Source of the DNA: Brachionus manjavacas
Taxonomy: Eukaryota > Rotifera > Eurotatoria > Ploima > Brachionidae
Direction: 5' to 3'
DNA length: 64,000 nt
Assembly: GCA_019054805.1 (NCBI GenBank)
Contig: JAHQIY010000004.1
Coordinates: 7,510,501-7,574,500 of the forward strand
In this document: piece by piece, positions 10,868 to 23,468 of the stretch
How positions within the stretch are numbered: position 1 is the first letter of the stretch
How the letters are laid out: each line of letters begins with the position of its first letter
Made by a program: the position numbers and the translations under genes
Notes under the pieces: generated by a model
Seen by the model: only the letters and a program-made list of their open reading frames with translations
What the model was told of the DNA's origin: nothing
Databases searched by the model: none

Positions 10868-13800
10868 CTAGCTTTTTTTCAAGTGTGCATTTCCAAATAA
10901 AAAATCAAGTATTCTGTCTAAAACAAAACTGACACAAAAATCAATCAAAATCACGGTTAACAATATTTTTTGGAACTTAAAAAGAAATATTTAAAAAATT
11001 TATTTTTTTTGAAAATTTTTTGGATATGAAAACCCAATTTTCAAAAATTTTATTAAAAATTCTCCGAAAAAAATTAATTATTTTTATCTATAAACAGTTC
11101 TTCTTATAAAAATAAAGTTTAAAAGAATGAATTTTACTTACACCGAAAAACTTTAGCTCAAATCAAACTAATATAATCTTTAAAAATTATAATTTGATAT
11201 ATGAAAAAACAAAATTGTTTTTTTTCCGATCCTTGTCATTTCAAAATTTTTAAATCTTTACTTTACATACATTACAAATGTAAACTAGTTCTAAAAAGAT
11301 AAATTTTATTACAAATGATTCTTGATAAATATTTTGTTCAGAGAATGAATAGTAAATAATTTTTTTTCTCAAAAATATTTACTTCATCACTAAAATCCAC
11401 AATTTGAAATTGATCACTCAAATCAGGCATTAGTCTTCCAGCAAGTACGAATACAGCTCCAGCAGAAAAAATTATACTGTATAAAAGGGGTTTGTTTTCT
11501 TTAAGACTTTCCATGAACGGATGTCCTTTATAATTAATGGCAAAAGTAGCAACTTGCAAAGACATTGATATAATGTAAACTGTTGAATTTACCAACGATG
11601 GCTTAAATTCTGCATCTAGATTGACGAATTTCTCTTCTCTTGAATTAAAATTAAAATTAAAGAGAAACATTAATTTCAATTTACTTTGGTGGTGAACGGG
11701 CATAAGCTTCGTTTACCAAATAAATTAGACAACTTAAATGAACTGAAAATTGTCCCAGAACTGTCAATATTGTATAGAGATTAAAAATGTTCGGCAATGG
11801 TCGAGTGGCTGACAAATTTTTCAAAGGCTTTTGATTTCAAATGTGAAAATATGTTTTTGATTAAAATAATTTTAAATACTTTTGATCGTGAAATAAATAA
11901 AAAACATCCAGCTAGCAGCAGACCTTGCATCGTAGCTTGGCCATCACTAAGCTTTATTCCGTCCAAATAAAGAACACTTTGACTATACGCCAATATGAGT
12001 GCATTTAATGCCAAAATTTTGAACATTTGTAGAGTAGTTACTAGAGTACATCTACCTTGTTTAATTATGTCACATACTTTAATTTTTAATTAAAAAATTC
12101 GTTAGAAAACTCAGAACAATAAACTCTTACCGCATTGAATTGAGGACTGTTTATATGTAAATGGTGAAGCAATTGATGCATCACCTAGCTTTACTATTTG
12201 TGCCTGTTCGGCCTCTTCGATTTCTTGAAGAACATCAGCTAGCTTTTTTTGAGCATTTATCATGGAACTTTGAGCATGTAAATTATTTCCTCTCAATCTT
12301 GATGTGTTCACTTCCAAACTCAGTTGTCGAGCCTCGGTCAATTTAGCCCTTTTTTTTTGCTCATACTCGGCATTGTCAACCGAACTGTTGTTGGACAACA
12401 ACGCAACACCTACATCAGCATGTTTTAGAGCACCAACCTTTAACCATTAAATTAAATAATAGTCTTTTTATAGAATAATTTTTTTACGTCATTTGTTCCA
12501 TCGCCACACATCAAGGTTACATAGCCCAATTTTTTGAGCATAGTTATCACTTGTTCCTTTTGTTTTGGCGACACTCGAGCAAACACTTTTACCTCAGCAA
12601 TAATTTTTTTCAGCAAATTGAACTCATTTTTAAACATGTAATCAAAACCCTTTATTTAGTGAAAAAAAAAATAAATTTTTATCTAAAAAATTCATGTGGT
12701 TTTACCTCGCCAGTTAAACATAGATAACTGTAAGAAACGTTTTGTAAATCTTTAAGCTTTGATGGATTTAAATATTTTTGAGACTGATTTGCAGCAAATT
12801 CTATTTTTTTGGTTTGATTTTCATCTAATATTGACTTCCAAGACCAATGGTGTAATGAATTTTCCTCTTTTTCTAGTACGAAAGTCTTTTTCTTGTCAAT
12901 TAGTCTTAGTTTGGAAGCAACGTGACAAGCTGTTAAGGGATTATCTCCAGTTATCATTGTGATATGATGACTGGCATTCATTATTTCTTTAATTACACTT
13001 TTTGAATCAGGTTTAAGGGGACTTGAAAATACAACAAAGCCTGCGAAATTAAGATTGTTTTCAATTTTTTCTCTATTAAGTTCTTTTATTTCTTGATGAG
13101 ATAAAACCCCTAAATCCTTGTAGCCTAAGCACAATACTCGAGCACCCTCTCTAGCATAGTGTAAATATATTGAATCGAAATTAGTCGGTAAATCTTTAAT
13201 CTTATTAATTTAAAATTTAATAAAAAAAAATATTTTATTTTTGTTTTTACCATTGATCTTAAGACTTCTGGTGCTCCTTTACAAGTGGCTATGTAATTTG
13301 TATCAGATGAGCCTGGTTTAGTGTGACCAGCAATCACTGACATTCTTTTTAGAGCACTTGAAAAATAGAATCGTTGATAAATTTTCCATCCGATCGATTT
13401 GTTCGATATTCCTTCGGACAGTGATTTAGGTTTTTTTGATATTACCACATCGCCTTTTGTCAATGACCATTCAATTGTCTGCAGAGTCACTTTTTCCAAA
13501 GGATCCCCTATCAATTCTTCATCTAAATTCATCAAAGTATGACATGTAGCCAGAGTATACAAAGTTTCTTGGGGTATTTCTTTCACAGAAACTATGTCCA
13601 TTTTATCACTGTTATAAAAGATTTTATTAAATTTATTTTATTTGTTAAATTAAATATAAACTTGATTCCGGCGACTCCTTCCACTATGAGATCATCGCTA
13701 GTCAATGTTCCTGTTTTATCAAAGCAGCAAATATCAAGTTTTCCAGCAAATGGTATTCTGAATGGCTCAGTACAATAAATACCCAATTTGACCAAAGATA

Positions 13801-16800
13801 TCAATGAAGTATTAACAGCTAAGGCGAGCTCAATTGGCAACTCCGGTGGTATGACTGAAGTTAAGATTAAAGTACACTCTAATAAAAGTTTGTATCGGTT
13901 ACGAGACGGATCTTTGCTTCCCTCAATCCAAACATATGACGAAGCAGCAATGGCAAATATCAGCAAAAAAAGAATGAACATAAAAGTTTCCAGGTTATTC
14001 GCAGTAACTCGTTTAACACTATACATTATGGTTCGCAAAAGTTTTCCTTGAGACGTATTAAAGCCAGTTCTTAAAACGTAACCAATACATCCATTATCTT
14101 GAGCTAGTAAAATTTAAAACTTTAAAAAATCGACTTCTAATTTGATAAAAGATGATTTTAAACTTCTCTAATTTGAAACTGGAGAAATTTTAGTCAGTTT
14201 TAAAATTATTTTAAAAAATTTTTAAAAATCTTGCCATCATTTAAAAACAATTCGAGAAAAGTTTTTTCAATTTGTCCAGATAATTTTAATGATAAAAAAT
14301 AATTACATTTCATTAAAAAATTTTGATAAATTTTATTCGTATTTTTTAAAAATATAAATACTAGGAAAAAATTTTAAAGGGTAAATAAATTATCGACAAC
14401 TTCACTGCTATGAAAATGTTATTAAGTCAATTAAAGAAATCTCAGTTGAAAAAGTATACATTTTTATAGAGGAAGTCGATATGATTTAAGATTTTTTAAA
14501 TCTAATGTGTTTTTTAGATATATCATGGTAAGAATGACTCAAATAGTTATAAAAAAAATTTAAACAAGGTTTTAAATTAAGTGAAAAAAGAGAGTGATTT
14601 GGATATTTAACAGGGTTTTTTTGAGATAAATTTCAAAAATTCGACTTAAAAATATTTATTTGGATAGACAAATATTAGGCAGTCTTTAATGGAAATTTTT
14701 ATTCTCCTATTTTGTAATAAAAAATCTTTAATCATCGTATTTATTTTTAAAATGATTGATTTATTTAAAATTTTTTTTGATTGAACGAATAGTTTTCAAA
14801 CAGATTCAAATTATTCTTAAAAAATGCAAATTTAATAATTAAAAAAATTTAGTTCAATAGTATCAAAAAATTGTCACTTAAACTAAAAAAAAAATTCTGA
14901 AAATAATTATTATGCCTCTTATACTAAAAAAATATTTTCAGTAGCCTTATTTTTAATAGAGTGCGCGTATTCAAAACGATGGTACATTTTTTCCGGCTTT
15001 TGTGATGTTTAGGGGTTAAAAAGCGACTCAAAAAATTTATAAAAATTTATTTTTTACCTCAGGTTTAAATTGATGCCAAACAGTTTTGGTCTCTCAAACA
15101 CACTATACTTCAATAATAGTCTTTTTTTATGAAATAATTAAAAATTTTGAATGCAGCATCAAAGTTTTATTTTAAAGGAATATAATTAATTTTTTTAATT
15201 AAATTAAAAGTCACAGCATGTAGAAAAATAAAAAATTCGATATCAAGAATATTTACGATAAAGAAGTGATGAAGCAGATAAAAAAAGAAACTTCTATCTA
15301 AAAATATTATAAAAATAAACTTTTAAATATGATTTAATTTCTATGCCTATTTTTGAGAAAAGTTAATCTATAGATATATAAATAGTAATAGAGAAATAAA
15401 CACTTCGATTAAGGCTATTAAAAAAGAAGATTCGGTAGAAACAATTACAGATACTAAATTGATTGCTGCAATCTTAAATGAGCATTTTAAATCATCTTTT
15501 AGTGATGTAAATTCTTCAAATACTCCTATGTTGGAATTCAAGACATCAGCTAGATGCGATCTAGACTGCAAAAGTTTAATAACTATTAGTAAAATCCAAG
15601 AAAAACTTTAAAAATTGGAAACAAACAAGGCTATAGGACCAGATAAAGTTCATGCAGCAGTGCTAAAGAACTGTGCAGCATCAATTGCTCTTCGTCTTTT
15701 GCTAATTTTCAAACTGGAGAACTACTGTTGCTTTGGAAGCAGTCTTTTGTTACTCCACTTCACAAGGGAGGTTCTAAATTTTCATCAAGGAATTATCGTC
15801 CTGTCTCGTTAACCAGTTTGAAGTCGCTCGATAAATTTTATGCAAGTTACTTGAGAGCCTAGTAAAAGATGTGATCCTAGAACAGTTACTGAATCATAAC
15901 CTTATTTCAGGCTGCCGACATTGTTTTTTACCAGGAAATCGTGCCTGATGAATCTACTAGAAACAATGGACAAAATTGCTAGAGCTCTAGCACCAGGTTT
16001 TTCGGTGGATCTGGTTTATACAGATTTTGCGAAAGCATTCGATGGAGTTTCTCATGATAAGCTTTTGTATAAGCTTAGGTTTTATGGTTATGATGGACGT
16101 ATGATAAAATGGATCACATCATTTTTGAAGGGTAGAACTCAGAAAGTAGTACTTGGTGAAAAGTGTTCAGATTGGATAGATATGATAAGTGGAGTGCCTC
16201 AGGGGTCAGTACTTGGGCAATTACTTTTTATTATTTACATTAATGATGTAATGTCATGTCATGTTAGAAATCATCAAAAATAAATGTGAGGCTTATGAAA
16301 ATGAAACAAAAATTATATTCGTTATCAAGAGTTTCAGCTCGATTCTTAGTCTATAATCTGATTTAGACAACATAGGTAGATGGTCAAAGGACTGGTCAGC
16401 ATCACTGAATATTAACAAGTACAAAGTTTTACATATTGACAACATGAACACAAAATTTAATTACACTATCGATTCAAAACCGCTCAGCAAGTCTGTTTGC
16501 GAAAGAGACTTAGGTATATATATCCAAAGTGACTTAAAATGGGACTGTAAGAGCATACCGTTTATGGGGAATGATCCGCAGATCTTTCAAATTTCTTACA
16601 GCAATAATAGTAAGACTTTTGTACTATTATTCACTTGTCAGACCTCATTTGGAATATGTCATCAGCTCATGGTGTCCTTACTTAGAAAAAGATATAGATG
16701 AGATAGAAAAAGTGCAACGAAGGGTGACGCGATTAGTACCTGAGCTTGCAAATTTGCAGCATCCAAAGCGGCTATCTAGACTGAAATTACCAAGTCTAAA

Positions 16801-18809
16801 AACGAGAAGAATGCGTGGAGATCTAATCCAAATGTTCAAACTAGTGAACAATATGGAAATTGTGAATTTCAGTAAAGGTTTAAACTACAGCTTAAACACT
16901 AGACCTGACAGTAAAAAGTGTAATCTTAGAAGAAACTCCAGGAACTTGGTTCGAGAAAGAGTGAGAAATTGTAGTCAGAGATTCAATTATTTTAAAAACA
17001 GAGTTGCTAGTGTCAGGAATAAATTGCCGGAGGAAACTGTTAGTGCAACTAGTCTAAACATCTTTAAAGCTAAGATTGACGTTTGGATGACAAAGCAAGA
17101 TGAATCGACTGCTATAGCTCATTAGAGCTTTAATTGGACTAGCTACGAGTTGCATTAATTACTACTATTACTAAAAATGATAAACAAAAGTAAAAATTTC
17201 TAGGTATAGTGAAGCGCTTTTTAACTCTGAAGCAGCAAAGAGCTAAAAGATTTTACTATCATATTGGACTTAAGATTAAAAATTTTTTTTTTTTTTTTTC
17301 AAAAAATTTTTCATCAATTTTTGTAAAAGGTAGATTTAATATGAATAATGTCAATTGAAAAAATCAAGAATTTAGAGTCCTATAAAATTAAATACAATAG
17401 ACCTTTTAGCGTGAAAAAAAAAGAATAGATCATATGGCAAATCTTAGACTAAGAATAAAACATTTTTTTTATTTATACGAAAAATTTCTTAAATAAATTT
17501 TTTTTGCGTTTTTGGTAAAATTGTAAACAAATAGAGTAAGTATTATAAAAAGTTAGAGGATAATTTATTTACCTCTTAATCCCGAGTCATTTTTTGGTGG
17601 TGGAGTGTGTTGAACGATGACAGTACCACCAAAAAGAACATGTAATTTTCCATCATTGTAAATATCTAGTTCTGTCTTAAGATCATTCCTGGACTCAATA
17701 GGCTCTTTAATAATGGGAACCGATTCGCCAGTAAGCATTGATTCATTTACGATGCACTGTCCGCGCAATAATAAGATATCACATGGTAAAGAAAAATTAT
17801 TTTGATTATTTGTGCCCGAATTCGCCATGTTGGCATTTTGAAGACCAAAATTTCGACTCACAGAAACAATGTCACCAGGGACTAGTTCATCACTGTTTAT
17901 CCTGATCCATTTTCTCAATCGGTAAACCAAAATCTTAAAAGGCTGATTTCCCATTTGGCGAATCATCTGCATATTTTTTAGTTGCTGCTGAACAAGTGTG
18001 CACTCAAAAGAAATCAACATAAAAAGAGTAAAAACACTATAGTACCAATACTCGTCCAAACACCACAACAATACACAAAATACCTAACCAAAAATTTAAT
18101 TTATTTTTCTAATTTTAATTTATTTCTAATTTTTATCCACCTGAAACACAAAGAATGGCGCAGTGGCTCGCTCGATAAATAACTCAATAAATTTTGGTAT
18201 GTCCATTACCATTTTGTTTAGGTCAAAATAAGAAACAGCGTCCTGGATCTGCTGCTCAGATTGTGAATAGCCTTTTGATTCCATGTAATAGGAAAGCAGA
18301 TTATTGATCGGAAATTCCAAAGCCTTAAATTGTTTTTTGTCAGCATCATAAATGTACTTTGTCTTTTGAAATTTGAACCAGGTCACTTTTTCGGCCGGCT
18401 GATTCGGATCTTTGATGACCAATTTGTGATGAATATAGACCAGCTCGGCAAATCCATTGTTAGCCGTGGGGGTGACTTTGACAACTTCTGCTTTTTCAGG
18501 GTCCTTAACCTGACTACACTGCATCAGCACTCGGAATTCGACAAACCAATAACAAAACAGACATGTTAGTATTTGAAGTATTCCTATGAGGACTGTGACT
18601 ATCATTCCCAGTTCGGGATATTCCTCGATGCCGAATTGTTGGCTCCATACCATAAACCAAACTAGATAGCCTAGGAAAAATGGAGCTATGTTCAAATGAA
18701 TGAGAAAGGGTCGAAATTTATATGCAGATACTGATTCGATTTCGTCATTTAATCTTGGTCTAGGTCTTTGTTGTCTCTCCGTACTATTCTTCTCATCCTC
18801 TCGATTCAT
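10868..18809 (-). CDS. ATP13A1: P5A-type ATPase, ATP13A1 orthologue (ER transmembrane-helix dislocase)
   Basis: Exons (descending): 18809-18141, 18083-17573, 14103-13662, 13608-13251, 13200-12706, 12649-12488, 12437-12131, 12076-11880, 11827-11685, 11638-11383 and 10975-10868 (TAG). All joins are in phase and give 1215 residues, near the human protein. Known P5A ATPases remove mistargeted tail-anchored helices from the ER membrane. Visible motifs are LTGES (about 340-344, actuator domain), the P5A signature PPELP in M4 (about 479-483), the phosphorylation site DKTGT (about 522-526), KGAPE, and GDGTND (about 874-879). The C-terminal membrane domain contains NSTVYI and ATFAINYKG, and the protein ends FGNAHLKKS. 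The 3.5 kb intron 14104-17572 holds an opposite-strand LINE; all other introns are small except 10976-11382. Start at 18809 (MNREDEKN) follows an in-frame AG that may be a 5'UTR acceptor. Confidence 0.96.
15360..17170 (+). mobile_element. Degenerate CR1/jockey-type non-LTR retrotransposon (LINE) fragment
   Basis: A 5'-truncated reverse-transcriptase ORF lies antisense inside the ATP13A1 intron. Frames in turn give [17 protein letters not shown], then [19 protein letters not shown], then [16 protein letters not shown], then [21 protein letters not shown] and [12 protein letters not shown], ending at a TAG near 17125. These are the conserved RT fingers, palm and C-terminal blocks of CR1-like elements. 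It has an in-frame TAA just before the GPDK block and several frameshifts (about 15700, 15910, 16280, 16600). The catalytic box expected as (F/Y)ADDTK reads YENETK. It cannot be active. The 3' end carries ATTACTACTATTACTA, a typical short tail repeat. Confidence 0.85.
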
Positions 18810-19308
18810 CTTAGATCTAAAAAAATGTTTAATGGATATCAACAAAAATAAAAAATTCTATTCATTAAATTTCATGTTTATTGATTTTTCAAATTTTATT
18901 AAAAATAAATATAAGTGATTTTCACATGAAAAAATTTATTTTTTTCTTAAATGAAGAAAAAATATGTCGTCAATTATCAGTTAGACGCCAAAGTCCATTA
19001 AAAGGAAATAATAATAAATTTTTTATGAATAATTGAATTTATTGAAAAATCATCATTCTGGTATAAGAGAGCTAATTTCAATTCGTATACAAAATGGGTC
19101 TTGTGAATTTAAATATTTTGGAATTAACAAAAAACTGCTTCTTTTTTAAATTTAGATTTGAATTCAAAGAACAAAAAAAAGCTCAAAAATTGAGTCGAGA
19201 TTAGGAAAATTGCAATCGAGTTTGTTTTGAACGCACATGGAAAATTTATTCTCAAAACATAAAATATCTACATTTAACAAAAAAAATAAAAAAATTTTCT
19301 CATAAAAA
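18810..19308. promoter_or_regulatory. Divergent intergenic region between ATP13A1 and BRX1
   Basis: About 500 bp separate the divergent start codons of ATP13A1 (minus) and BRX1 (plus), so both promoters must lie here. An AG preceded by T-rich sequence just upstream of the ATP13A1 ATG may be a 5'UTR splice acceptor. I see no clear TATA box or other motif that stands out from the AT-rich background. Confidence 0.4.
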
Positions 19309-20196
19309 ATGGCCAAAGTAACTGCTCTGAAAAAAGGTAAAAAAAACCAAAATGCTGTAAATAAGAAAGCGAAGCAAGTTGAAAATTTGAATAATGATAC
19401 TCCGGAACAAAAGCCCAAGAGTTTGGCGAAAAAGTGGAAAAATAAACAAAGAGTCTTATTGATTTCATCAAGAGGAGTTAGTTATTTGGCTCGTCATATA
19501 TTGGCAAATCTGAAAACCATGATGCCTCACACAAGATCAGATAGCAAATTTGCTCGAAAGCATGGACTACAGGAGCTCAATGAGGTAGCCGAAATCAGAA
19601 ATTGCAACAAAATAATGTATCTCGAAATGCATAAAAAACAAGATGCCTTTTTATGGATTAGCGCTCAGCCCCATGGACCATCGATTAAATTTTCAATAGA
19701 AAATATGCATACCATGGAAGAGCTAAAGTTGACTGGCAATTGTTTAAAAGGGTCTAGACCACTATTGGCTTTTAATGACGAATTCGATTCGGAACCAGAT
19801 TGGAAATTAATGAAAGAAATGCTTACTCAAGTTATGGGAACGCCATATCATCATCCAAAATCGCAACCATTTGTTGATCATGTACTTAATTTCAGTATTT
19901 TAGATAACAAAATTTGGGTTCGAAATTACCAAATTGGTGATGAGCTTAACAGTTTGGCTGAAGTTGGACCAAGATTTGTTCTTAATCCGGTGAAAATTTT
20001 TGACGGTTGTTTCGGAGGCGCAGTTCTTTACGAAAATCCGAAATATATTGCACCAGTGGTTAACCGACGATTGGCAAAAGAGAGAGCTTCCGTTAAATAC
20101 AACAATCGTTTGGCACAAAAAATGTCAATTGAATCAAGACGCACAAACGGAGATACTTTTCCAAATGATCCAACTCAAGATATTTTTAAAGTTTAA
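19309..20196 (+). CDS. BRIX1: BRX1, Brix-domain ribosome biogenesis factor
   Basis: A single uninterrupted 295-residue ORF. BRX1 is a nucleolar factor for early 60S subunit assembly. A Lys-rich N-terminus (KKGKKNQNAVNKKAK) precedes the Brix domain, which starts at RVLLISSRGVSYLARHIL and includes DLKTLMPHTR-like KTMMPHTRSDSKFA, FLWISAQPHGPSIKF, GSRPLLAFNDEFD, FSILDNKIWVRNYQI and EVGPRFVLNP near the end. Length and order match the family. The ATG at 19309 is the only Met before conserved sequence. Its intronless structure contrasts with most neighbours. It is divergent from ATP13A1, and AATAAA occurs just after the stop. Confidence 0.96.
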   Translation: MAKVTALKKGKKNQNAVNKKAKQVENLNNDTPEQKPKSLAKKWKNKQRVLLISSRGVSYLARHILANLKTMMPHTRSDSKFARKHGLQELNEVAEIRNCNKIMYLEMHKKQDAFLWISAQPHGPSIKFSIENMHTMEELKLTGNCLKGSRPLLAFNDEFDSEPDWKLMKEMLTQVMGTPYHHPKSQPFVDHVLNFSILDNKIWVRNYQIGDELNSLAEVGPRFVLNPVKIFDGCFGGAVLYENPKYIAPVVNRRLAKERASVKYNNRLAQKMSIESRRTNGDTFPNDPTQDIFKV

Positions 20197-21435
20197 TTTT
20201 TGTTTAAAAAAAATAAATATTAAAAAAAAATATCTATTTTGCTTCTTTAAATAAAAAACTTTGAGAATTTAATTTTGTAAAAGAAAAAATCTAGAATTAT
20301 CAATTAATTCGCAATAAATTATCTCAATTATTATCGCTGAGTTAATGTTCGACAGTCCAATTGTGACAGATTACTGAAAAAAACACTAATTTTAAACGCT
20401 TATGAGGAAAAGACCAAGTACCATAAAATTCAATCGTAAAGCAATTTAATTAAAAAAAAAAACTGATCTGCTTTTTTTTTTTAATTCAACCGGTTATTTA
20501 TTTATCTAAACTATCAATGTTTCTTAAGTTTAGATAATTTTAAAAATATACTGCTTTCTTTATATTTATTAATAATTTACATTCTTTAAAATCCAGAATT
20601 TGATATTTCTTGGGGATTTATACCCGGATATCCGAAATCAATCGATTCTTTGAAGATTCATTTTTTTTATTTGTCGAATATTGATGAGTTCTTAATAAGA
20701 TTTTTATTTTGAAAAAAAAAATTTTGATTTATAAACACGAAATCATATATTTTATAAATTATGGTAGAATCATTTTTCTTTATCTTTTAATTTTTAAATA
20801 TTAAAATTATATTTCAAATAAAAGGACGATTAAAATCGATACCACAAAATTTTGAATAAATATTCCTATTACTAATTTATACATAAAAAAATTAATTAAC
20901 ACTAAATTAAATAAAAATCCACTTTTTCGACTTATTGACACTTTTTATTTAAAAGATGATAACAAATTTAAGAAAGAAAGAGTACTTAAATTATGAGAAG
21001 AGAGTGTTTGTTAGAAAAAAAAATAATATTCAATCGAGTTTATTCAATCTTGTGATACTCGAACTAAATTTCTCTTTCATTAGTAAACTCTTATATGGTT
21101 TTAGAAAAAAAATTTAATTTTAATAATATTAAATAGATTCTTCAATACATTTAGTCAAATTTAATCTAATAACTCAAAATAAAAAATTCTTGGATCATTA
21201 AAGCACAATCACATTTTAATACTAATTTAAAATACATTTAAATTAAACATTCGAATTTTGTGTTTTAAATGATTCAGGTTCTAAATTGAGAATTTTGATA
21301 TTCAAAAAGGACCTATATTATTTTGGGTAGTTATTAATTTTACTGTAAAAAATTTTTAATTAACAAAGACTTTAAATTTTTTTTTAAATTATTACTGAAC
21401 CCCCCTATTTTGAAATAATAATATCAGTTAAGGTA
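20197..21435. other. AT-rich intergenic region, nothing recognised
   Basis: Apart from AATAAA-like signals behind BRX1, I find no open frame, RNA gene or convincing repeat in this stretch of about 1.2 kb. Confidence 0.5.
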
Positions 21436-21760
21436 TCAAACTCCATGACGACGCATGATATCAAGCCTAGAACGAATAGTCTTGGTATGGTCTTGTTCAA
21501 ACTTTAGGTCCATATTGCTCAGGCAAGTGCGAATTTTTTCTTTGGCAACACACCTTTTATTTTTATCTAAAATATAATTCTGTACCATATCCGCAAAATG
21601 AGATGATGCCAAGTCGGGCCAAAAAAGAAAATTGCCATCCTGATAATATTCTTAAATATATAATATTCTTTAATAGCCAGCCAGACCATTAATTTTTCTT
21701 CCTCAAATTTTTTAATGTTCTTGTCTTTACACTCTCCGGCTTGTCTTGTTAACGTCACTG
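21436..21760 (-). pseudogene. Mariner-type transposase relic
   Basis: On the minus strand one frame reads DGNFLFWPDLASSHFADMV and runs without a break into IRTCLSNMDLKFEQ and IRSRLDIMRRHGV, stopping at 21436. FWPDLASxHxA is the second catalytic block of mariner-like transposases and (V/I)R.CL...D......SRLD.(V/M)RR.G is their C-terminus. The region between them, with the third acidic residue, is missing. An upstream piece in another frame (FEEEKLMVWLAI) matches the preceding MVW block. It is an internally deleted dead copy. Confidence 0.6.
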
Positions 21761-21806
21761 ATATAAAGTGAATCTCTTTACAACTTCAGCTTTAGGCAAA
21801 TTTTAG

Positions 21807-22372
21807 TTACTTTTTACAAAGTTGTACAAATCTTTTTTGATGGTTTTGTACATTTTTACTAACAACTTGTCGAAAATTTAACTCTATGATATAATTTATA
21901 TTTATTTTAAAGCTAGGATCAGTCTGATTTAAATTTTGAAAAAATTGGCAAAGGTCTTGTCCACTCTTATAGTAATAAAGCTCATTTTTTATTCTATACC
22001 CGTAAGTTTAAATTATTAGCAAAAAAAATTACAATTTTTGTTGAAAAAAGAAAAAAATCAGATAAAAAAAATAAAATTTTAAAGTTGATTTTTTCTTGGA
22101 CTTTTTGATTATGATTTAAGACTAGTCGAGTCTCGGATTGCTCAATATTCGAATTCGATTGTGTAGGCATAATAAATGCTGCTTGATTTAAAGGACCAGA
22201 TGAGTTTCTTAAAATCCATGAGCTAAAATGTATAATCGTTTTGAGCATACTAAATATTTTAAAAAACGTTTTTCACCTGATTTTTTATTTCTCTTTTCTT
22301 TTTTGACCATTTTGCTTGTTCGATTTGACCCTTTGTAAGCTCGTTCATACAAGCATCAAGTGATTGAACCAT
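21807..22372 (-). CDS. Unassigned small putative gene (2-3 exons)
   Basis: ATG at 22372 opens MVQSLDACMNELTKGQIEQ..KKKREIKNQ, followed by a GTGAAA donor and a possible 54-bp intron. A second open segment reads SSWILRNSSGPLNQAAFIM and NIEQSETRLVLNHNQKVQ. A third, ending at TAA 21809-21807, reads NELYYYKSGQDLCQFFQNL and VVSKNVQNHQKRFVQLCKK. Codon use in the segments looks coding, but I could not find splice joins that keep all three in phase. I recognise no family. It could be a real small gene with mis-placed junctions, or part of decayed transposon material, since a mariner relic lies directly downstream. Confidence 0.3.
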
Positions 22373-22642
22373 ACGATTTGTACAAAACTTGTACAAGTCA
22401 AAATTTATTTTTCCTTACTTTGTTTTTAATTTTAGGTTAAACTTTAAAGTACATTTATAAATCAATTGTACAGTTTTCAATTATAAAAGTACATAATAAA
22501 TTGGTAAATTTTAAGAAATTTTATTTGGTTAAAAAAACTAAATAAAATTCGGTTCGGTTTCAGACATTTCTTTATTTAAATTTTAATTTTAATTTTTTTC
22601 AATTTTAATTTCCTCAAAAAGAACTTAAAATTGAATTTGAAT

Positions 22643-23040
22643 CTTACGAAATCATTTTAAATTTTGGTTTTGTGAAGTTCAGTAAAAAAGAACAGAACAA
22701 AGTGTAAAAAAAATTAAATAACTTTTTTTCTAAAGGTTTAAAATTAGTTCTGTGGAGTTTAAAATTAGTCAAGTTGCATCAACTGTAAAAGTCTGCTGAA
22801 GATGTGCAAAATCTGCAAAATGTACTTCGCTTGATTATATTGAAATTCAATTACTGCTAAACTCTGCAAATTTATCAGACTTAGAAATTTGAAGCAACTT
22901 TAAATGTTGCACTATGTTGCATTTACAGAACTAAGTTTAAACTTTTAGAAAAAAAGTTATTCAACTTTTTTACATTTTTTTCTGTTCGTTTTATCAATTT
23001 GTACTGAATTTCAGAAAACCGTAAATTTTTGAAATGAAGA
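22643..23040. repeat. Fold-back/MITE-like element with long inverted repeats
   Basis: Left arm about 22643-22765 and right arm about 22915-23040 are reverse complements with scattered differences. The best block shares AATAACTTTTTTTCTAAA on opposite strands, and the outer parts share GTTCAGTA/TACTGAA. The central part contains TTGCATCAACTG and repeated GCAAA-rich sequence but no open frame. Total length is about 400 bp. Target-site duplication was not resolved in AT-rich flanks. Confidence 0.6.
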
Positions 23041-23468
23041 CCTTTCTCAAGATAGTAGATCTGGATCTTTAAATTGAGCTTAAAAATCTAGAATTACTTA
23101 ACGCATAAATTTAGGAAATGAATTTGTCTCTTTGTCAAAATCTATTATTTTTTTCTAATGACTAAAGAATATTAAAATTTTAAAAATCGTTGTTTTTTTT
23201 TTGAAATTTAGTTTTGGAGTCTACACTTTAGTGTAGCTATTGTTGAAATTAAATCAGGGATAAAAAATTGATTAGAAATGATTATAAAAATAAACTTTAT
23301 TTGCCTTTTAATAGGGAAAAAACAAATAAATTGTTGAGTTTATGTGAAATTAAATTAATTGTCTTAATTAAAGTATTTAAATTTGCTAATATAAAAATTA
23401 GAGGAAAATTAGATTAAATTTGTTTACAAAAATCGAAAATGGAACTAATTTGAATGAAACCAAAAAAC

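Noticed and set aside
15368..15571. 67-codon minus-strand ORF
   Set aside because: Antisense shadow of the LINE reverse transcriptase.
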